Of a DNA stretch of 64,000 nucleotides, positions 49,378 through 60,867 are shown one piece after another. The stretch lies in contig NC_135121.1 in NCBI RefSeq assembly GCF_050908995.1, positions 15,872,001 through 15,936,000 on the forward strand, written 5' to 3'. A program made the translations under genes and the position numbers. Below the pieces are notes generated by a model. It saw only the letters and a list, made by a program, of their open reading frames with translations, had not been told where the DNA came from and ran no database searches. The number at the start of each line of letters is the position of its first letter. The stretch's first letter is position 1. This stretch comes from Andrena cerasifolii (Eukaryota > Arthropoda > Insecta > Hymenoptera > Andrenidae).

Positions 49378-49640
49378 GTAGGGGAACCGGGTATGGTTGT
49401 CCCATTTTTTATTTTGATTTCTTTACGGGTTATAGCTGCAGGGAAGTTCATTGACTTAGTTTAATATGAACTACGTACACACGTCCGACTTTATAAAAAA
49501 AAAATTGGTTCTCTGGATCTTGTTAACAGATAGGAGCTAATTCACATTATTTGCAGAAACTATTTTGTGACAATATACCCCGAGGTTGGGATGGTTGTCA
49601 CAGTATCTGGGGTTGATTGACACGAATCTAGATAGCTAAG
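49378..49640. repeat. Dispersed-repeat fragment related to 33111
   Basis: It starts GTAGGGGAACCGGGTATGGT. The phrase GGTATGGTTGTCCCA recurs as GGGATGGTTGTCACA about 200 bases later (about 49588), again showing a two-unit internal duplication as at 33111-33360. The following bases GGGGTTGATTGACACG continue the pattern. Confidence 0.45.
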
Positions 49641-51508
49641 TTTATTAATAAAAAGTCGATTCAATTAAGGAAGTAATATAATTTTTTATTGTAATTATAA
49701 ATGATATAGGCTTGAACACAAAATTAAACTTAGAAACAGTTTATAACTCTATCACTGAACCCTGCTTTCTCTGAATTTGGTTTCTGAATACAGAGACAAA
49801 CGACATAAACATAAACGAACACTATACCCCTCGAATGAAGTTAAGCCGAATATCGAATGTTAAGAAAATCGATGACGACAAGTACAAAAGGGTGGAGTGC
49901 AGGAAATCAGAGACAGAAACAGCCCTGTACCCTGTACCCGGGTCTGCGACGCGAACTTGCCCCGGAAGTCGACGAGCTGAACGGCGCCCGCACGTGCCAC
50001 GTGACCCATTCGGTCGCTGGGACAAGATGGAAATCGAGCGAAACCGTTCGAGGAGGCGGAACTTGACGACGATGAAATCGGGACGCCCGAGGAATAAGGA
50101 AATCCTGCACGGGGACGGCGTCGAAGCTCGAAACTGTCGAGGATCGTGTCTCTCAGGTCCTGGGTGCGCGCGAGCCGCGGCCCCCGTCGTCGAACAAAGA
50201 CACGCGCGAACCCGCTGCAACGGAGAAGCCTGTTTTATGTACGAAAGCAATGGCGCAGCTGGAAAACCGTTTGAGGGAGTAACGAGGGACAGAGAGAGAG
50301 AGGAGAAAAAAACAAGAAATCGTTCCCCCGCCAGCCTCGCCCCTCGTTTCTATCTACCCCCGTGCCCTTCCTCGATCGCGCTCGGTTGGTTGGTATCACT
50401 GCTTCACGGTAGGATGGACACCGAAAATACGACAGGGGAAAAAGGGTGGGAAGTGGCTGAAAGGGAGAGAGAGAGAGGATGAAGACAGACAGAGGGAATC
50501 CCTCCGTTAGTTTGCGATCTACAGAATTCAGCCCGCTCTTCTACCAGCGCCTCTTTCTATTCGCGAGCAAATCGATCGGCTATGAAAACTCCTCGCGGTA
50601 CGGTCGCGCAGCTTGTGCGTTTCTCCTTTCGTTTTCGTGCGTATTACTCCCCCGTATTTCGCGGCAATATTCGTGCAGATGCGAGGGTCTAAGTTGGCTT
50701 ACCAGGGAAGAAAGATTGTTGAATATTGTGGACTGGTATGTACGCCTGTGAATCCACACATGGTAATGCAGTCGAGTTTCTTTTTGTAGAACGAGGGTGC
50801 TACTTTTTGTCGGGTCAGCTGTGGTTAAAGATCGGGGTATAATTGGAGGTCGAGTTGTTAGAAACGAGCTGATTCGTTTTAATTCATTTACTGCAAAACG
50901 TCTCAATTTATTTATTTTGGCACTTTGAATTTTATTATGTTCTTTAAATTATGTAAATAGTTTTCTGCGGAAAGGATGACGCGATGGGTTCCTTGAAGGT
51001 AAAATTCATTTTTATGGCAGAGGGGCGTAGAGTACATTCGCCATTCCGTAATAAAGTTACTGATGTTGAGTAACAGTTACACGCCTGTGTTAAAATTACA
51101 GTTCATTATCGTTGGAGTAATTATGACCAGTGTTCTGTATCACGTTGCACGGTTTCCCTCAGTCATTGGTCTTCATCAACACCCTGCTTTTCGACACAGA
51201 AACCCTGGAAGCTCAACGCTGCACTTGTTAGTGTAAGCATTTAAGTATAATTTTTGTTTGTCATATTTTACACGGAGACGTAGGAAATTAGATATTTTTT
51301 TTTGTTAGTGTATTAGTCGAGCGAAGTAATTATTCGGAGGTGAAGCACTGATTTTGGAAAACGCGGAATGAACATGTTAACTTTTCTTCCTGCACGTGAT
51401 TTTATTCTTTCGAGATACAGTAAACAATGGGGCACTTGTAGAAGGCTGCTCCTTCAAATACATTCTAAAGTACAATCCTGGAAGATTTTCAAGTCCTGGA
51501 AGCAGATA
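49641..51508. other. Non-coding stretch
   Basis: AT-rich for about 200 bases, then a GC-rich block at 49900-50300 with a 215-codon frame (49835-50482 +) that is Arg/Glu-rich, lacks a domain and overlaps a 142-codon minus-strand frame. Purine-rich runs lie at 50290-50325 and 50435-50500. No RNA gene or element edge was seen. Confidence 0.45.
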
Positions 51509-51640
51509 TACAGGGTCTTTCACTAACTCCGTTATAAGGAGCTTCCACCAACACACTTGCAACGTTGGAGAGGCTTCTTTTTTTTATAAACTTTAACATG
51601 CGACGAACTGTTTCATTTCACATGGAGAAGGAGATTTTAC
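51509..51640. mobile_element. Fragment with TACAGGGTCTTTCAC motif
   Basis: TACAGGGTCTTTCACTAACTCCG, then ATAAGGAGCTTCCACC. The opening matches the motif at 28910 and the reverse complement of 24600-24616. It is probably the terminus of an interspersed element family; no other end was found. Confidence 0.4.
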
Positions 51641-51830
51641 TTTCCTTGTTGATTTTTCTGTACAGCGTGCATGGTGGTAGAATCTGAGATTTGTGAGTAG
51701 AATTTCTGATAAATCTTTATCTTCACGAAGATTCTACTTACAGTAATTTTTAAAATAATGTACCTCGAAAATAGTACGATAAGAAAATTAAATCTGTGAT
51801 TAAACTGGGAGAGAAATTAAATATTACACA

Positions 51831-52210
51831 CTAGCAAAATATCCCCGCGCTTCGCTTCAGGCCTAAGAGATATTAAGGACTCCATGAAAACACATTTCAC
51901 CCCTTTTCACCACTTAGGGGTTGATTAGGGTAAAATCATGAAATTGGTTTTTAGACATTTATGTGGGTAACCTTTCGAAGTAAAAACCAAGTTGATATCT
52001 AATCGGGCCTGAGAAATAATAAGAAGTAACCGGAAACATATTTCACCCCTTTTTACCCCCTTCGGGCTGGAATTTCAAAAAATCCCTTCTTATCGAGCAC
52101 CTACGTCGCGAAAGGAATATACCCTCCGAATTTCATGTTTCTAGGGCCAGCGGTTTGGGCTGGACGGTGATGGATCAGTGACACAACGATTATATAAGTA
52201 TAGAAGTTAG
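51831..52210 (+). repeat. Dispersed repeat, copy 1, about 380 bp
   Basis: It opens with CTAGCAAAATATCCCCGCGC and contains two similar halves, each with a CCTGAGA(A/G)..or CCTAAGAGAT block followed by a CATTTCACCCCTTTT block. It ends in ATTATATAAGTATAGAAG, a low-complexity tail suggestive of a non-LTR retroelement 3' end (inference). Copy 2 lies inverted at 59901-60208. Confidence 0.8.
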
Positions 52211-55200
52211 ATGATTGTAAGTGGAATCAGATTGTCTATAGTCAGACGCATCTTTGAACCTCTGTGTAACTTCTCCTACACGCATTTTCCTCGAAATTCT
52301 TCCATGTATGAATGTACCAAATTAAAAAGAACATTGGAAATACGAACAAGTATGGCAGTAACTTTATTTCAGATAAGTTACACCTCTGCCCACCGCTTTG
52401 AGAAAGGGAATAAAGTTTTCTGTTCTACACATATAATCAGGAACACCAGTCCCCAAATTTTACTTTCGTTCCGAAATTTGTATGTCCTTACTATGTATTG
52501 TTTAAAGTGACGAAGTTCATACATTCTAATAACTTATTGGAAAAATGCCTGAAAAGTCACTGCGGCACAGAAAAGATGCTCAGCCGTCGAATCCACCACC
52601 ATCAACCCCAAAGATATATAACCCGTTGGAACAGCAGTTGATTTGCAAGTTGAGGCGATCTTTACGTTTCTTTCGCGGCATCGTAACGAGATCCCTCTTC
52701 GCGCGTGTACGCGCGAAGTGGCGAGTTCGTAAAATACGTTTACACAGGGGACGCGTGAAAGGGCGTAGGGTCTGCCTTCTTGGAAACTCGTCGCCGCGTT
52801 AGATGCACGCCTTGTCGACGGTTTTGCACGTGCCGCATAAAGGGAAGCGTCTTCATCCGGCGAAAGCTTTTCCAGGGATGCGCGGTGGGTTTCTCAGGGG
52901 GGAGGACGGAGAAAAGGAGGCGTGAAAAGAGACGACGGATTCTGCCACGAAGAAGCGGCAAAGTCTCCCGCCCCATCGCCCCGTCGCGCCTTTCTTTCCC
53001 CCTCGTTGGGCTTCCTCTTCTTTCCCACCTGTTCCTCCTCGTCCTTTCCCTCCCCGCGGCTTATCCCACATCCTCTACCTCTGTTTTCACTCGAAACGCA
53101 AGCATCACAACCGTCGACATACATGCATATGCTTACGAACTTCTAGTGCAAAGACGATGTTTGGGAGCTTCTTAACGCTCGAAGCGAGCGTCTTAATTGG
53201 TGTAAACTGCGTTGAATGCGTTTCACTCGTCGACTGGCATGCTCGTAGCTGGCTGTGCTGCGAGCGAGCTCGGCAGCTCTGCGCGGTCGTGATCTTTTAA
53301 CTGTTTACGAATAGCGGGAGACCATGTTTAAGGGGGAATTGTCGTGTAATTTTTTGGAAAAAATATTGTTAATATTGGATTAAACTCTTTGGCGGTATAA
53401 GGAGGCATCATTAAACTTGCAGATTTTTTTTTATGTCGATCCTTCTTATTCTCAAACGTCGAAATGAATTTGTTGTTAGAAAGTTCTCATTCGCATTAAT
53501 GAGACAAAATATTTTAATTGTGGGATACATTTTGTAATGTGACATAAAATTGATAAACCGTAGTTGCTAATGTTCCCCCTGCCAACCGATACTTCAACTT
53601 CTGGTTGCACACGGTGCCCCACGATTTTATTTAAAGTGACATTAACACCATCAAAATTTTAGTACAAGAAAATAATTATTTTTCTAGTTTTTAGTACATT
53701 TCTTAATAAAATCGTTTAACACAATTTTTTTTTATATATTTTTTTTTCGTTATAAATTAGGGTCAATTCCAGCGTAAGCTATCTAAGATTAAGAAACATT
53801 TCTTCTCTTTTGCAATCGGATGACTGTGACAGGCGCTAGACGTACCCGCACAGCAAACAGAAACCCGTCCCAAATCCGACCAGTCGTGCCACGTAACCTG
53901 TTGAAGTCACCCTTCATTAATTGCCAAGGGCGCGGAGGCGGAACAGGTCGTGGATCCTTCTACAAATAACCGATTCCCGCTGCGTCGTTTTGAATCGCGA
54001 AGACGCGAGTGGCCGGAGGTGTCTCGAGTGAAATACGATCGAACTCCGGAACAATCACGTAACATTTATTGGACGAGCGTTACGACGGGGCGGATGATTA
54101 GCGTTGGGACAAAGGTGGTGGAGCGGAACTTCCGAATGATCAGACAGCCAGCCAGGCCAAAGGAGAAAGAAGTTATCGTACGCTGCGTCGCGTTCGTCCC
54201 TCGTAGCTGATACCTGCCTTACAACCAACCCCCTTGAGCCCCTGCATCCCTGGTCGCCTGACAACTTTTCTCATTAGAGCGATCGATGTCAACCCAATTA
54301 AAGTTAACTTTCCGACGGAATAAAGGAACTCCGACTAAAGGCAGCCAGGATGGGTGACAGTGCCTGGGGCGGACTGAAAATTTCTCTGGATGGTGGTGAT
54401 GCAGATGTCGCGGGTACATTGAAAATATGCAAAGAAGTAGAGCGGAATGGTGGGGGAGGGATGGGATAATTATTGTTACAAAGGAAATCGTATTCCAGGA
54501 TGGCGAGTCGTATAACCCGAGCACCGTTTGAAGCGACGCGATTGACGTTCCGGGTAATCCTTTTTAATTAGTCCTTTTGTGGTTACTTACTCCTCGGTAA
54601 GGGGCAATTATAATCGCTGGGTGTCTTTCTGCGTCTCTTCACCGTGCATGATACATAGGTACTTCGTTTGCAGCACGATCTTCTGACGTTGTATGCATGT
54701 GATTGCCTACTCGTGTGTCCTACTTGGGTGTGATTATTTCTCAAGCAAGCATATTCAATGAGACTATTTTTCCAAGGGTTCTCGTCAATTCCACTTGTAA
54801 CTGTGCGAGCTCACTTGTGGCGGCTCAAAGCCACTGAAAGGCAACTGTTCTCAAGCGTAAGCTAATTTACGCTCAAATATTGTGCTAATCAGTTAACAGG
54901 AATAATACTCTGCAACATTCCCGTGAAAATAATTAGTGTCCATTTATATGTGGTCTGTGGCTAAAATTTGGGAACGGTATAGGCGGTTAAACATTTGATC
55001 AAGGGAATTAATGAATCCATTAATAAGTACAATGTGGGGGCCCCAGGTGAATGCAATTAATTACATAGACACGGACATTATTGCAGGCGTTGCGAATCGA
55101 CCCAGCATCGGATTGTTATTGCACGTTTAACGGCAATCCTTCACAGTGTTGCAATACGTGTAATCCTTTAAATCCAACTTTCCGTACATGTTCCGTGGAC

Positions 55201-55998
55201 ATTTACCAACCCTTAAATTTCCTATCTGCACTAATTTAATTATCGCAAGAAGCTAGAAACAATTGCGGGGTCAGGAACCCCCGTAAGAGGGAACCCGGAA
55301 CAAGAGACCTCGGAGAGGACCCAAAGATCGTGGGTTCGAGTTCCATCGCCCGAGTTCCTTCTTTCCGTTGCTCCGGAATATATAGGAATTACGAAACTTA
55401 TTCCCACACATTTTTCCGTGAGAAATCAACAACCACGCACATTGCGGACTAAAATACAGCTAACCAAAGAAACAACGGAGCTTTCCCACAGAAAATCTCC
55501 CAACCACAAAGTCCCCAGATGAACCATGCTATAAATGAAACGAAACCTCAATTCAGAAGCTCCCACATATTTATACCTACCTCTCCGCCACTCGAAAATT
55601 AACAACGCAAACCCTTGAGCGCTCTGCATACCTTATTTACCATTGCTTCCCTTTCGCCGGGGCCAGTGTTGTTTCCTCGATGGAGATTCCCGTTCTACTC
55701 TCGTGCGTTTCTAAATGAAAGAGAATAGTTAGGTATCGACCGTGGCGAGACAACGTCGGGCCGGCGATCCTCGTCGCAGGACCCCCTTGGAATAGAAAGC
55801 CTTCAGCGTTTTCAACGTCCGAAATACTGAGTGGAAGACGGATTCGCGTACAGACGTAGTCGTTTCTGTCAGAAACGTTGACGCTCGTGTACGGTTTTCC
55901 AAGGAAGTTCCCCAGGAACGAGCGAAATGTGCCAGTAAGATCGATAAGACTTACCGTCGCTCCAGATACTCAACCACCCTTTGTTCGAGGTCTACCTA
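52211..55998. other. Non-coding stretch
   Basis: A GC-rich block at 52680-53110 has open frames on both strands. AT-rich sequence follows at 53330-53800, then a GC-richer patch at 53860-54250. The phrase GGGTTCGAGTTCC near 55332 is only a partial B-box look-alike. No gene was recognised; the longest frame (131 codons, 52780-53175 +) has no domain. Confidence 0.5.
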
Positions 55999-56062
55999 TG
56001 CGTGCGCGTGTGTGTGTGTGTGTTTACACGCGCTTGTGCCCGCGCGGGGGGTGCGCGTGCCT
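55999..56062. repeat. Alternating purine-pyrimidine tract (GT/GC)
   Basis: CGTGCGCGTGTGTGTGTGTG continues into TTTACACGCGCTTGTGCCCGCGCG and then GTGCGCGTGC. Alternating GC and GT is the class of sequence that readily adopts Z-DNA (established knowledge). Further GCGCG blocks follow at about 56310-56325 and 56363-56375. Confidence 0.8.
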
Positions 56063-56585
56063 CATTAACTACGAGTATCGCGGGCTCCGCTCCACTTTAT
56101 TTTCATCAGTTAATGCAAACAATGGCCCGCGAGCGCGGAACCGGTACGCTTCGGCATCGGCCGGCTTAAATCGTCGGATTCCGTGTTCGTTTGACGCCAA
56201 ATATTTGTAGATAGCATCGTCGCAACGAATCTTATTTAACGCGGCGTACGTCTGCCACATTTGCATACGGAGGGTGTTCGGCGTTCGTGTGCACTTGCTC
56301 GTTTGCAGGGGCGCGCGTGCACAAATAGCGCATTCTTGGGCGTTAGTCGTCGGCGAACGTGTGCGCAGGCGCGCGTGCAGGCATTCGGGGGATGTTTCGG
56401 GAACTATGTCCGAAGTTTTTCGGAATGTGCGACGCCGGTGCGGTATTTCCTCGGAGTTCCTTTAATGAAAAGAATCGTACGTGGAATGTTGATATTTTTC
56501 GTTTCGGGATGTTTTGTTATTTCGGGAGGGTTTTCTAGTTCTACTTGTATGAACCGCGTGAAAATTTAAACGTAGGGCACAGACT

Positions 56586-57065
56586 TTAAGGGGTAACGAC
56601 GCACAGTAGAGCCTGGAAAATCAGCCTGATTTTCAGAATTTTTTATGCGAGTATAGTGAATGGAATACAAAATCTGTTTGAAGGCCTTTATTATACATAC
56701 CTTGAAGTATAATCAGAATTTTTTTATAATTTTTTTAATACAAATTGGCGGCGCCACAGCTCAACAAAGAAGATTCTTCTGAAAAGCAGTGTTCCGCGGC
56801 CGGAAAGATTTCTTCTTCAATTTTTGGTCTAGAACGAAAAAACGAAAATTTGTGAGTTCTGTATAAGATTATCTCCGGAAGTACACGAGGAAATTAAAAA
56901 ATATTAATTTTTATAAGACTGGTGCGTGATTGAAGAAAACGTTTGAACAATTTCGAGGTTGTTCCGTGTTTTGTTCAATCACGCAACAGTCTTACAAAAA
57001 TTAGTATTTTTTATTTTCCTCGTGTACTTCCCGAGATAACCTTATATAGAACTCACAATAAACAG
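56586..57065. mobile_element. TTAA/GGGG foldback element, right terminus lost
   Basis: The left edge is TTAA (56586-56589) followed by GGGGTAACGACGCACAG. A palindrome occupies about 56850-57062: the arm from TTGTGAGTTCTGTATAAGAT to GTGCGTGATTGAA mirrors TTCAATCACGCAAC to AACTCACAA, around a spacer of about 37 bases. The sequence before 56850 has no mirrored partner downstream, so the right end has been deleted. A 127-codon plus-strand frame (56943-57326) starts inside it and is not accepted as a gene. Confidence 0.7.
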
Positions 57066-59900
57066 AAAATTCCTCTGGAAAATGTAGATCCGATCCGAAA
57101 ATACTCTTTACATTTCCATTCACAAGTAACAAGTTACTTGAGCGCGATATCTTTGTCCGCCACTCTCCACTTTCCATCCGTTTCTTCGTCGAAATTCTTT
57201 CGAGCATGTACCTACAAGTTCTTACGCGCATCCACCGCAAACTGCTGCCAGCACTTTATCTGCATTTCTCTGATACCGTATTGCTTTACCGCGCGCAGTT
57301 CTGTTTTTATCGAGCGCGGCAGCTAGTTATTGAATGTATTTGTATTTAGAAATCGTAGAACAGTGTGCAATTGCACGGCAGGCGCGTAATCATGCGGTGC
57401 ATTGTTGTTCCAGTGGTTGATAGCGGTGATTGATCGGCCGTCTCGACGCACGGCGGAACCTATATTTGTAATTTGTTTGCTAGTTACAATTCCAGCGAGT
57501 TCGCCTGATAATCGATCGTGGTTTGAGCGCACCGGCGTTGTAATAGCGAGTCAATTATCGGCGATGTTGAAAAGCTGGCGGTGACTTATTTCTACCTATT
57601 ACGCCTCTCCTCTTATTCTTTATTTAAGTCTGTGGTAATAAAGTACGCAGGGCTCTGCTTTTTGGCGCGACGTGTCCTAGGAAAAGAGCCTGCAGCTCGG
57701 GCGATGCTAAATTGACGTCAATACAGCGACGAAGGTAATATGTCAAAATTGGAAGCGTAGCTGCCTGTAATATGTGAAAAAAACTTCCGCATAAGGTACG
57801 AACGAATACTTGTCGGTGGGGTGTGAAAATTTTTGAAAATTATTTCCTCAGCAATATTGGAACTTGGATTACCAGCAGCGCTGGTTCTTTTCCATTTTAA
57901 AATGTCGATAACTCATCTTGTGATGGAATTAAAAACGGTATGTATCGTATGAAATGCATTTTTATTTACAAGTGTTACTTTATTTAACACGCATAAATAT
58001 TGATAAGATACATATATATAATAAATGTGAATTATCACTGCTAGTAGAATAAACTTAAATTACCTCTCTGCCGTAAGTAGACTTACAACCACGAGACAAT
58101 TATTCTACTGTAAACGAAACAAATCCAAAACAAGCGTATACTTTTGGTTCCTTCAAACTCAACGATCACTCGAGGCTGCAAGAGTCCTAAATAATATCCA
58201 CCTGAATACACTGATCTGCGACTCCTTTTCGCAAGTCCATGCCATAAATCATCCCTCGATCGATTAATCATACTACGCTGTTTCAAATTAAATGCACTCC
58301 AACAGATCAACAGGATTAAACCATCGTCTAGAATCTACAGATTGGACCCTCTAAACCTTGACAAAAAGAAATTCAAGCAGCCCATCTGCCTCCACGAGCG
58401 ATCAAACAATTCTCCCTCTCTGCCCCTTCAGCGTCAGTAACGGAAGCAACATTTTCACCCACGATATCCCTTTCACCGATGATCGACGCATTCGTTATTA
58501 TTCGACGAACTCGCAGCGCCATTAAGCCCCCGGGTTTGGTCGGACGTAAATCCCGTCGCGACGCGACGGCGTTACGGGTTTTATGAATTAGATCACTGCA
58601 TTAGGCTCGCTACTCATCAATCTTGTCTCCCCCCTCCGGGTATCTTGTATCTATTATGTGACGGGACGGTTCTATGGATCGCTAATGCGGTTCCCCGTGC
58701 CCTGGGCTAATTTCGCCGGGGAGGTCGAAAGTAAGCGGCCGCGTTGGCCATTAAGTTTGAAACGGAGCTTGGATATCCATCCAGCTCCGGGGGGAAAGGG
58801 TTGCAGGTCGAGCGGGGCGAGCCAACGGCGTCGATCGCGCGAGGAACGTCGGCGGCGTCCTGGACGCCTGGGAGATCAGTTTTCCCCGTAATTAGATCGG
58901 GATTGAATTCAGACTGCTCGACCGAGGACGATAGACCCAACGAGTTAATCGACGAACACACACACACACATACACACACAAGAAAAAAACGGCAGGCGAA
59001 CGAAAGGGGACGAAGAAAAGAGGGAAAACAGCGCGCGCCTGCGGAGGCCATTTTACAGCGTCCCGGAACACGAGGGCCGTTGCAATCGGCGGATCCATCG
59101 TAACCGAATAAACTTAACGAGCGTTGATGCCGCGGCCGCTGGTGGCCGCTCCCAAAACCAATTAGTCCTCGATGTTTGATAGCGACGAATAATCGGCTAG
59201 TTAGGTAGAGGCCGTTGTCGAATGCTTTCCGGCTCGTGTGCACGTAGGAGAAACGAGTCGAGGCAAAGTGGGCGCGCGATCAGCCGCGTCCGTAAGCCGA
59301 TGAACGGTTGTTAAGGGCCGCCCGTTATTGAAGCTCCTCGTCGAGTTTCGCTTCGCGTACAGGGGGTCAGGGTATATTGAAATTTTACCGACGATACCCC
59401 CTATCGGCGCGGTGTTTTCATCACCCGCGCACAGGGAAGTTTTTCGACGAAAAGGGTTGCTGGAAAGGGCAGTACGTGTTACCATGGAACCTCCGGTATG
59501 TACACAAGTAGCTATTCCTATGGTATTCAAACGTTCTACTGTTTGAGCAGTGTGTATATTCGTTGAATGATTGTTGCTGTATGGTGAAAAATTCTTAGTC
59601 TACCGTTACAAGCAGCGTGGTAAATAGAAATTAGCGGAAGGTCCCAGGATTTAACGAAATCGTAGCAATTTACAAATAGGAAATATTAAATTTTGCAGCA
59701 GAAAATATATGGGATGCCACTAGCTGTTGAGTATGGTATATTTGTCAAATTCCTAATAACCATAAAATTGTGAAGTTTTGAATATTCATTTCTCCGCTTT
59801 CGTTTTTCCTCTGTGGTGATTTAATTTGACTACACTGATCTACGAGATAAACACAAACAAACTATACTCGAGCTACTTTGTAGGCAAAATCTATCTATTA
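57066..59900. other. Non-coding stretch
   Basis: It contains a GC-rich block at 58650-59480 with open frames on both strands (178 codons at 58707-59243 -; 119 codons at 58744-59103 +). A CA repeat within it appears as Cys-Val repeats in translation, which shows these frames are not real. Nothing else was identified. Confidence 0.5.
58958..58980. repeat. (CA)n microsatellite
   Basis: ACACACACACACATACACAC: about eleven CA units with one T change. Confidence 0.9.
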
Positions 59901-60208
59901 CTAGGAACGTGAAATTTGGAAGGTACATTGCTTTCGTAACGTGGGCACCCACTAAGGAAGGATTTTTGACAATTCTATAACCAAGCGGATGTAAAGGGGT
60001 GAAATGTATTTTCACGGATTCCTCAAAATCTCTTAGGTCCGATTAGATATGAACTTGATTTTTACTTCGAAGGGATATCCACGTGAATGCCTAAAACCAT
60101 TTTCAGGATTTTGCCCTAATCAACCCCCAAGGGGTGGTGAAAATGTGTTTTTCATGGAGTCCTTAATATCTCTTAGGCCCGAAGCAAAGCCTGGGGGTAT
60201 TTTGCTAG
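59901..60208 (-). repeat. Dispersed repeat, copy 2 (inverted relative to 51831-52210)
   Basis: Read in reverse complement from 60208, it opens CTAGCAAAATACCCCCAGGC and follows copy 1 through the TTAAGGACTCCATGAAAA, GGGGGTTGATTAGGG, CTTCGAAGTAAAAA and ATCTAATCGG blocks. It ends near 59901 at CTAGGAACG, about 60-70 bases before the equivalent of copy 1's tail. Divergence is moderate. Confidence 0.8.
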
Positions 60209-60844
60209 TAAAGAATATATGTTCAACACTCTGGAATAACGAGACACATTACAAATCCCATGTGTTTAGTCCTTTCTTATAAAACCATATATTTGCGCAA
60301 AGCTCCAATCATAACCACGCCAGCAAGAAGTTTTAAACTCTGCGAATTTGAATGTTTTCAGAACCCTAAATGTACCAAACCCAGTTCCACGTGCGCATCA
60401 TTTATTTAACACATCTCCAAAGCAACGTCTTCGAATCCCACCGTGAACTGACCCCGCGCCAGAACATCGTCAGCTGATCAACGACGTCACGTGTCCAATT
60501 AAATGCCAGTCGAATGAAACGTGGGAAACAGAGGATCACGAAACAGTCCCCTCTGTCCTGGTTGCCTCGGGAGATATACGTATCTCGTTCGATCATTCTT
60601 ATCGAAGGCGAGGATGTGGAATGAAAGCTGATAGGGTGGTGACGAATGAAGAAGGGTGGCGGCGAGGGAGCACGTGAAAATCGGGGACAAGGAACAGCAG
60701 CGGAAGAGGCTTTGGGTTGCGAGGCACGGTCGGAAGTCACAGCCAGTTACAGGCAATAAAAAGAGATTAAGAAACTCCTATTCTCTTCTCTCCCATGGGG
60801 AAGAAATACTGATGGAGAATCGTTTCGGCATTCTGCCCCTCTGC

Positions 60845-60867
60845 GGGGGTTGGGGGGGGGGGGTGTG
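60845..60867. repeat. Poly-G-rich run
   Basis: A G5 run, TT, then about 13 consecutive G and TGTGTGG. It is a likely slippage site, and the count may be unreliable. Confidence 0.85.

Noticed and set aside
49835..50482. 215-codon open frame, the longest in the window
   Set aside because: It lies in a GC-rich, purine-rich block with few stops. It is Arg/Glu-rich, has no domain, and a 142-codon frame is open opposite it.
55325..55350. tRNA B-box-like phrase GGGTTCGAGTTCC
   Set aside because: There is one base too many for a standard B box, no A box at the right distance, and no cloverleaf stems.
58707..59243. 178-codon minus-strand frame opposite a 119-codon plus-strand frame
   Set aside because: The frame runs through the CA microsatellite as a Cys-Val repeat, and both strands are open, as expected in GC-rich DNA.
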